DNA from: Isosphaera sp. | GTDB lineage: Bacteria > Planctomycetota > Planctomycetia > Gemmatales > Gemmataceae | Assembly (NCBI GenBank): GCA_013822345.1 | Contig: PNKH01000018.1 | Span: forward strand, 21,231 to 85,230 | DNA: 64,000 bases | Direction of reading: 5' to 3' | Shown here: positions 59,077 through 64,000 of the stretch, in pieces | Position numbering within the stretch: the first letter of the stretch is position 1 | Layout of the letters: each line of letters starts with the position of its first letter | Notes under the pieces: generated by a model | Told to the model about the DNA's origin: nothing | The model's database searches: none | Seen by the model: the letters and a program-made list of their open reading frames with translations, nothing else | Made by a program: the position numbers and the translations under genes

Positions 59077-60141
59077 GTGCGCCTCTGCCTGGACCGCGGC
59101 CGTCCCGGCCGCTCCACCGACCCAACTCCGGTCGCCTTCGGGTGGGTCGTGTTGCGTCCCGACCGGGGTAGCGGCGGCCGGGACGGCCGCGGTCCAGGAG
59201 CCTTCACCCTGGTCGAGCTGCTGGTCGTCGTCGCGATCATCGCGGTGCTGGTCGGCCTGCTGCTGCCGGCCGTCCAGAAGGTCCGCGAGTCCGCCGCCCG
59301 GGCGAAGTGCCAGAACAACCTGAAGCAGATCGGCCTCGCCCTGCAGAACTACCACGGCGTGTACCAGCGGTTCCCGGTCGGGACGGCGCTGGTCGGCTAC
59401 CCCGAGGGGACGCCGCCGGACGCGATCCCGCTCGCCGCCCTGAACGCCGGCCCGTACCGCCCCGGGCTGTTCGCCGCGATCCTGCCGTACCTCGAACAGG
59501 AACCCCTGTTCCGCACGCTGGCGATGGACGCGGCGATCGACGACGGGCCGAACCGGACCGCCGGCCAGACCCCCGTCGCCGCCTACCTCTGCCCGTCGGC
59601 GAAGCACGCCTACGGGCTGAAGAAGGCCCCGCACTCGCTCCCGCTCGCCGACCCGACCCTGGAACTCGCGGTGACCGATTACAACGGGCTGAACGGGGCG
59701 ATGCGGCTGTACCCGGCGGCCCCGCCGGGGGCGCAGCTCCAGGACCGCGGCGGGTTCGCCGAGCGGCAGCCGCTCCGCGTCACCGACTTCACCGACGGCA
59801 CCTCGCAGACGATCGACGTGGTCGAGACGGTGAACTTCGGCCGCGGGGTGTGGGTCCACGGCCGGCCGCACTACAACCAGGCGGCGTACGCGGTCAACTC
59901 CGCGAACGGGTTCGACAACACCCCCGGCACCGTCTTCCCGGACGGCTCGAACCTGCCGGTCGCGAACCGCGGCCCGGGCCGCGGGGCGGCCGGGACGTGG
60001 GGGATGTCGAGCGACCACCCGGGCGGGGCGAACGCCCTGTTCGTCGACGGGTCGGTCCGGTTCCTGCCGAACAGCCTGCCGCCGCAAACCCTGACCGCCT
60101 TCGCCACCCGCGACGGCGGCGAGGTCGCCCCCGGTGAATGA
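59077..60141 (+). CDS. DUF1559 pseudopilin-like protein with repeat-extended leader
   Basis: A 354-aa protein. The prepilin-like segment AFTLVELLVVVAIIAVLVGL begins at residue 42, followed by [20 protein letters not shown], then a DUF1559 beta domain (LPYLEQEPLF, HPGGANALFVDGSVRFLPN near the C-terminus). The leader is unusual: 37 of its first 41 codons come from a 111-bp family B repeat (59088-59198), in frame, placed between the GTG start and the FTLVE motif. GTG 59077 follows GGAAAGGAG and is the only well-placed start. The gene sits under the cobalamin riboswitch and precedes the DUF4465 gene. Confidence 0.85.
   Translation: MRLCLDRGRPGRSTDPTPVAFGWVVLRPDRGSGGRDGRGPGAFTLVELLVVVAIIAVLVGLLLPAVQKVRESAARAKCQNNLKQIGLALQNYHGVYQRFPVGTALVGYPEGTPPDAIPLAALNAGPYRPGLFAAILPYLEQEPLFRTLAMDAAIDDGPNRTAGQTPVAAYLCPSAKHAYGLKKAPHSLPLADPTLELAVTDYNGLNGAMRLYPAAPPGAQLQDRGGFAERQPLRVTDFTDGTSQTIDVVETVNFGRGVWVHGRPHYNQAAYAVNSANGFDNTPGTVFPDGSNLPVANRGPGRGAAGTWGMSSDHPGGANALFVDGSVRFLPNSLPPQTLTAFATRDGGEVAPGE
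59088..59198. repeat. Family B palindromic repeat inside the DUF1559 leader
   Basis: Arms begin CCTGGACCGCGGCCGTCCCG (from 59088) and end CGCGGTCCAGG (59198). The length is 111 bp, exactly 37 codons, so the insertion preserves the frame. Six family B elements are now seen: 8220, 31121, 34807, 41975, 55943 (half) and this one. Confidence 0.9.
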
Positions 60142-60170
60142 TCCGTAGCCGGGGGTCTCCGGAGGTGGCG

Positions 60171-60344
60171 CCCCTCACCCGGCCGGCGAAGCGCCGGCCG
60201 ACCTCTCCCCAGCGGGGAGAGGTGGGGCCGATGCGACCCCTCTTTTTCGCACCCGGCTCGGATAGCGACCGAGACGACCAGCGGCCCCCACCTCTCCCCG
60301 CTGGGGAGAGGTCGGCCCGGCGCTTCGCCGGGCCGGGTGAGGGG
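60171..60344. repeat. Large 174-bp inverted repeat between DUF1559 and DUF4465 genes
   Basis: Nearly complementary arms of about 57 nt: the left begins CCCCTCACCCGGCCGGCGAA, the right ends GCCGGGCCGGGTGAGGGG. Each arm includes CGGCGCTTCGCCG-type and CCTCTCCCC-GGGGAGAGG sub-hairpins. It contains TCTTTTTCG in its loop (60241-60249). It is the longest inverted repeat in the window. Confidence 0.9.
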
Positions 60345-60410
60345 GAACCACCGACCGGGACACCCGACCGCCAACACCACCCGAACAACCCCTACCCCGT
60401 GAGGTCCCCG

Positions 60411-61271
60411 ATGACCGCCATCCGCCTGGTCTCCGCCGCCCTCCTCCTGTCGGCCGCCCCGGCGGCGGCCGCCCCGATCGTCGTCACGTTCGAGAACCCG
60501 ACCGTGCCCGTCCCGATCCCCGCCCCCGACCCGTTCAACCCCGCCGGCACCCGCCCGTTCGAGAACGGGGCGAACCTCGTCCCGGGCGGGTCGTTCACCT
60601 CCAACGGCGTGACCTTCAACAACCTCTACGACCCGGGGTTCGACATCAACTCCGGCTGGTCGTACTCCCGGGTCACGGACGTGACGACGGCCGGGTTCCT
60701 GAACCAGTACGCGGCGTACAACCTGCCCGGCGGCGGGGCCGGCGACGGCTCCGCGAACTACGGGATCGCGTTCTCGTTCAGCCCGGGGGACGCCGTCATC
60801 GACCTGCCGGCCGGGTTCCGCCCGGACTCGGTCCGGCTGACCAACACCACATTCGCGGCCCTGTCGATCCTGAACGGCGACCAGTTCGCCCGGGCGTTCG
60901 GCCCGGGCGACTTCTTCCTGCTGACGATCAGCGGCACGGACGCCGCGGGCGGGGCGACGGGATCGGTCGACTTCTTCCTGGCGGACTTCCGGGACGGCCG
61001 CAGCACCGTCGTGTCGGGGTGGACGACGGTCGACCTGTCCGGGCTCGGGGCGGACACCGCCCGGCTGGCGCTCGGGTTCACGTCGTCGGACGTCGGGCGG
61101 TTCGGGATCAACACCCCGACCTACGTGGCGGTGGACAACCTGGTGCTGGTGCCGGTCGGGGGGGCGGTCGGGGCGGCGGTGCCGGAGCCGTTGTCGCTGG
61201 CGCTGGCGGCGGCCGCGGCCGCCGGGTGGCGACGGGTGCGCCGGGCGGGGGTCCGCTCGTCCAGTGGGTGA
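60411..61271 (+). CDS. DUF4465 protein with PEP-CTERM anchor
   Basis: A 286-aa secreted protein with signal TAIRLVSAALLLSAAPAAA. The DUF4465 pattern is clear: VTFENPT near the start, GGSFTSNGVTFNNLYDPGFD, WSYSRVTDVTTAGFLNQYAA, NTTFAALSILNGDQFARAFG near residue 145, FFLADFRDGRS near residue 187 and GFTSSDVGRFGINTPTYVAV near residue 224. The C-terminus has a PEP-CTERM sorting signal: VPEPLSLAL, an Ala-rich membrane stretch and an Arg cluster (RRVRRAGVR). It should be exported and anchored or released at the cell surface. The ligand is unknown; the upstream cobalamin riboswitch makes a corrinoid-binding role plausible, as inference. No classical ribosome site is seen before ATG 60411 (GAGG at 60401-60404). 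Confidence 0.8.
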   Translation: MTAIRLVSAALLLSAAPAAAAPIVVTFENPTVPVPIPAPDPFNPAGTRPFENGANLVPGGSFTSNGVTFNNLYDPGFDINSGWSYSRVTDVTTAGFLNQYAAYNLPGGGAGDGSANYGIAFSFSPGDAVIDLPAGFRPDSVRLTNTTFAALSILNGDQFARAFGPGDFFLLTISGTDAAGGATGSVDFFLADFRDGRSTVVSGWTTVDLSGLGADTARLALGFTSSDVGRFGINTPTYVAVDNLVLVPVGGAVGAAVPEPLSLALAAAAAAGWRRVRRAGVRSSSG

Positions 61272-61293
61272 ACCGGGCGCTCACCCGCTCGAG

Positions 61294-61821
61294 CTACCCG
61301 ACGGCGAGCCGGTAGCAGTGGTCGAACAACAACTGCCACTCCAGGAGTTGGACCCGCCGGGCGAGGTCCTCGCCGGGGGCGCCCGTCCCGCGCACCCGCT
61401 CGCAGAAGTCGACGAACGCCTCGGGGGAGGTGTAGTCGTACCCCGCCGCCGGGGCGTGCTCGCGGAGCCGGTCCAGAACCGGGTGCGGCCCGACCCGCCG
61501 CCACCAGTACTTGGAGTTCCAGGCGTCCGGCTCGCGGCGGTGCATCACCGCGTGCCAGAAACTCCCCTCCGGCGTCGCCAGGTCCTGGCTGACCCGGTGC
61601 GACTCGTCCAGGAAGTCGAAGTACAGCCACAGCCCGGCCCGGCAGGCGGCCGCCGCGTCCGGGTCGGTCACCGGCCGGCCGAGGTCGGGCCGCCGCAGGG
61701 CGGGTTCGGCCGCCGGGTCCGGCGCCCCCGGTCCGAGGGCCGCGAGCCGCGGGGCGGCCAGCAGGGCGGCGACCGTCGGGCCGTAGGCGGTCGGGTCGAA
61801 GTGGAACGCCGGCCGGGTCAC
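61294..61821 (-). CDS. Conserved planctomycete hypothetical protein
   Basis: A 175-aa soluble protein. FHFDPTAYGPTVAALL opens it; LWLYFDFLDESHRVSQDLAT near residue 72 and GSFWHAVMHRREPDAWNSKY near residue 94 are strongly patterned, with several His and Asp residues that could bind metal, and WWRRVGPHPV follows. I recognise it as a conserved family in planctomycetes and relatives but know no function. GTG 61821 has GGAGGG upstream; no ATG is better placed. It is divergent from the zinc-ribbon gene and convergent with the DUF4465 gene. Confidence 0.7.
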   Translation of the reverse strand: MTRPAFHFDPTAYGPTVAALLAAPRLAALGPGAPDPAAEPALRRPDLGRPVTDPDAAAACRAGLWLYFDFLDESHRVSQDLATPEGSFWHAVMHRREPDAWNSKYWWRRVGPHPVLDRLREHAPAAGYDYTSPEAFVDFCERVRGTGAPGEDLARRVQLLEWQLLFDHCYRLAVG

Positions 61822-61938
61822 CGCACGCCCTCCCAGGTCCGGGGTCGGGGTGAGTGTACCGGCCGCCCGGTCGATTGCCACCGCCCCGGTCGTGACGGAT
61901 AATGGGGGGGCCCCTCGCGCCGCGCACCGGGACCCGAC

Positions 61939-63885
61939 ATGGCGATCAAGTTCAACTGCCCGCACTGCCAGCACCCGTACCGACTGAAGGACGAGCTGGC
62001 CGGGCGGCGGGCCCAGTGCAAGAACCCGGACTGCCGCCAGCACATCACCATCCCGGCCCCGGCCACCGTCCCGCCCACCACCCCGGACCCGGCCGCCCCG
62101 GCCCGGGACGCCGCCACCATCGAGGCGGACGCCCTGTCCGCCCTGTCCGACGACGCCCCGACGGCCGAGGCCCCGGCCACCGAGCGGGTCATCCCGGTCA
62201 CCTGCCGGTACTGCGACCACCGGTGGACGGTGGCGTGGGCGATGGGCGGGAAGAACGTCCTGTGCCCGAACCCGGAGTGCCGGCAGCGGGTCAAGGTGCC
62301 CGAGCCGAAGGAGGACGTGCCGCTCGACTGGCGGCAGCAGAAGACCAAGCTCCCGACCCTGGCGAAGGAGAACTTCGAGAAGCTGGAGGGGGTGCAGGAC
62401 GCGGCCGATGTCGGGATCGTCAAGCGGAAGTCGCTGGAGGAGGCCGGGGCCCTCGACGAGGAGGTCGAGCCGCGGCCGCTGAAGGACAAGGTGAAGATCG
62501 TGCTGGCCACGGCCGGGCTGCTGGCGGCGGTCGCGGCCGGGGTCTGGTACTGGCGGTCGTCGTCGGTCGAGAAGGGCGAGGACCGGTTCATGGCCGACGC
62601 CCGGACCGAGTTCGATCGGCCGAAGACGGCGGAGGAGCAGCTGACCCCGGCGGACGCCGGGCTGGCGGCCGTCCTGCTCCACATGGCCGAGGCCGAGCAC
62701 CTGCTGTTGCACAACACCCCGAAGCACCTGCCGAAGGCGCTGGAGGCGTACGGGAGGGCCCGGGCGGAGCTACAGCGGCAGCCCCCGGGGCCGGCCCGGA
62801 ACGCGGTCGCCGCCGAGCTCGCCCAGGCCGCCCTGCGGTTCGGCGGGACGGACGAGCAGGTCCGGGACGGGGTCCGGTGCCGGTGGGTGCCGGACGCGGC
62901 GGGGGTCCGGTCCGGGCGGCTGACCGAGCGGGTCCACACCGTCCACGAGGAGCTGCAGCAGACCCTGGCCCTGCTCGGCGGGGCGGAGTTCGAGTGCAAG
63001 GCGATGGCGGCCCGCCGGCTGACCCGGGACCTGGCCCGGAAGGGGCACCCGGGGTTCGCCGCCGAGACCGTCGCCCTCGCCCTGTTCGGGGGCGCCGAGC
63101 GGGACGAGGGGCGGGCGGTGGTCGCCCTGGAGGTGCTGCCGGTCGACCGGGAGCTGGCCCGGCGGACGGCCGACGACCTGAAGGCGGCGTTCGGCCCGGC
63201 GGTGAAGGGGATCCCGTACGCGGTGTCGGCCCCGGCCCTGTTCACCGCCGTCCGGACGGACAAGCCGCCGGCGTGGCCGGCCGAGCCCGCCCCCGGGAGC
63301 ACCGTCCTGTCCGAGCCGACGCTGCTGGTCCACGTCGGGCTGCGGCTGCAGGACGGGAAGTGGGACGCGGCCCTCGACCTGGTCCGGCAGGGGGCCCGGC
63401 CGGAGTCGCGGGTGAAGGCCCTGGCCCTGTGCGCCGAGCTGATGCCGCCGGCGGACCGCGGGAAGGCCCTGGACGCGGCCGTCCAGCAGGTGGCCGGGAT
63501 GAAGGGGCGGACGGACGTGTTCCCGCCGGGGTACCACCTGCTGCGGCTGGCGCAGGTGGCGGCCGAGGCGGGGCGGCCGGACGCGGCGAGGGCGCTGGCG
63601 GACGGGATCGCGGACGACGGGCTGCGGGCGTGGGCGGTCGGGGACGCGGCCCGGGTGCGGGCCCTGGCCGACCCGAAGGGGCGGGCGGACGAGGCGTGGG
63701 CGGAGGTGCCGAACGACCCGAAGAAGGTGCGGGCCGGGCACCTGTGGGGGGTGACGTGGGTGTACCGGCAGAACACCCGGGAGTCGGGCGACAAGGGGAA
63801 GGAGAAGAAGGCGGCGCAGGCGGCTGCGGCGGCGGTCCGGCCGTTCGCCCTGGCCGGCATCGCCCTGGGGCTGAAGGACCGGTGA
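61939..63885 (+). CDS. Zinc-ribbon membrane protein of unknown function
   Basis: A 648-aa protein. Two zinc-ribbon-like knots: FNCPHCQHPYRLKDELAG then CKNPDCRQH (residues 5-34), and VTCRYCDHRWTV with VLCPNPECRQRV (about 90-116), cysteines spaced to bind zinc. A membrane segment follows (VKIVLATAGLLAAVAAGVW, about residues 187-206). The remaining 430 residues are an alpha-helical, repeat-rich region outside or inside the membrane, with weak TPR-like features (PKALEAYGRARAELQRQPPG). The architecture (zinc ribbon plus single membrane span) is frequent in planctomycetes; function is unknown. Confidence 0.7.
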   Translation: MAIKFNCPHCQHPYRLKDELAGRRAQCKNPDCRQHITIPAPATVPPTTPDPAAPARDAATIEADALSALSDDAPTAEAPATERVIPVTCRYCDHRWTVAWAMGGKNVLCPNPECRQRVKVPEPKEDVPLDWRQQKTKLPTLAKENFEKLEGVQDAADVGIVKRKSLEEAGALDEEVEPRPLKDKVKIVLATAGLLAAVAAGVWYWRSSSVEKGEDRFMADARTEFDRPKTAEEQLTPADAGLAAVLLHMAEAEHLLLHNTPKHLPKALEAYGRARAELQRQPPGPARNAVAAELAQAALRFGGTDEQVRDGVRCRWVPDAAGVRSGRLTERVHTVHEELQQTLALLGGAEFECKAMAARRLTRDLARKGHPGFAAETVALALFGGAERDEGRAVVALEVLPVDRELARRTADDLKAAFGPAVKGIPYAVSAPALFTAVRTDKPPAWPAEPAPGSTVLSEPTLLVHVGLRLQDGKWDAALDLVRQGARPESRVKALALCAELMPPADRGKALDAAVQQVAGMKGRTDVFPPGYHLLRLAQVAAEAGRPDAARALADGIADDGLRAWAVGDAARVRALADPKGRADEAWAEVPNDPKKVRAGHLWGVTWVYRQNTRESGDKGKEKKAAQAAAAAVRPFALAGIALGLKDR

Positions 63886-64000
63886 CGGAGGTGGGGCCGC
63901 GGAGGTCGCCGTCATCGTCCGGCGGCACGACGGGGGCGACCGCAGGAAGCGGATCGGCGGGGGAGCGGGCCGAGCCCCCGGCCGTCCCCCGTGAGGGCGG

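Noticed and set aside
5364..60344. All inverted repeats as simple rho-independent terminators
   Set aside because: Many lie inside genes or directly upstream of starts, none has a proper T-tract, and families recur with conserved internal structure. Terminator action may still be a side effect where they sit between convergent genes.
1..64000. tRNA, rRNA and tmRNA genes
   Set aside because: No cloverleaf or conserved rRNA sequence was recognised on either strand; a covariance search could still find something missed by eye.

Overview
The window is very GC-rich, densely coded DNA that looks like a chromosome of a Gemmataceae-type planctomycete. The taxon is inferred from families typical of that group: two DUF1559 pseudopilin-like proteins, a PEP-CTERM protein, TIGR03066 and TIGR03067 secreted proteins, DUF1080, DUF1570, DUF3160, DinB-like proteins, many short lipoproteins and the remnants of a lipopolysaccharide pathway (lpxB, O-antigen ligase, LPS-kinase-like protein). 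No rRNA, tRNA, CRISPR array, transposase, integrase or phage gene was found. The genes are ordinary chromosomal genes in short one- to three-gene units on both strands.

Layout. 1-9.5 kb: 5'-truncated superfamily I helicase/nuclease, alpha/beta hydrolase, AMP nucleosidase, DinB protein, sugar isomerase, membrane protein, lpxB. 9.7-17.8 kb: TIGR03067 protein, large PAS hybrid histidine kinase, UbiD decarboxylase, an esterase-like protein lacking catalytic residues, cysC, lipoprotein. 18-29.7 kb: terpene-cyclase-fold protein, M28 peptidase, YHS protein, cyclopropane-fatty-acid synthase, VWA protein, fatty acid desaturase plus SDR (overlapping), O-antigen ligase. 29.8-37.4 kb: serS, DinB, citrate synthase, DUF1080, quinone-reductase-like protein, cardiolipin synthase, FHA-GGDEF protein. 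37.6-46.4 kb: secreted beta-domain protein, larB, two lipoproteins, Pmp3, DUF2171, PQQ-propeller protein, DUF1559, cytochrome c, intradiol dioxygenase. 46.5-58.7 kb: DUF3160, TIGR03066, coaC, an aminotransferase-fold protein without the PLP lysine, STN-domain protein, smpB, glycosyltransferase, tandem LPS-kinase protein, DUF1570 protease. 58.7-64 kb: a cobalamin riboswitch, then a DUF1559 protein and a DUF4465/PEP-CTERM protein, and finally a zinc-ribbon membrane protein.

Two things stand out. First, the riboswitch at 58772-58948 is a clear B12 aptamer placed directly before a DUF1559 protein and a secreted DUF4465 protein, not before a B12 synthesis or known transport gene. A duplicated P1 strand and a Shine-Dalgarno-sequestering hairpin lie between aptamer and start codon. 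This suggests a cobalamin-controlled surface protein system. Second, more than twenty long, almost perfect inverted repeats fill the gaps between genes. They fall into recurring families (A, B, C, D) plus singletons. They are not passive: three lie inside reading frames without breaking them (helicase, UbiD, DUF1559), family B copies supply the Shine-Dalgarno sequence of at least three genes (cls, the PQQ-propeller gene, serS), and two repeats supply the TAG stop codon of the adjoining gene.

Genes for envelope functions (lpxB, cls, cfa, desaturase, O-antigen ligase, glycosyltransferase, LPS kinase) are scattered through the window rather than forming one operon.
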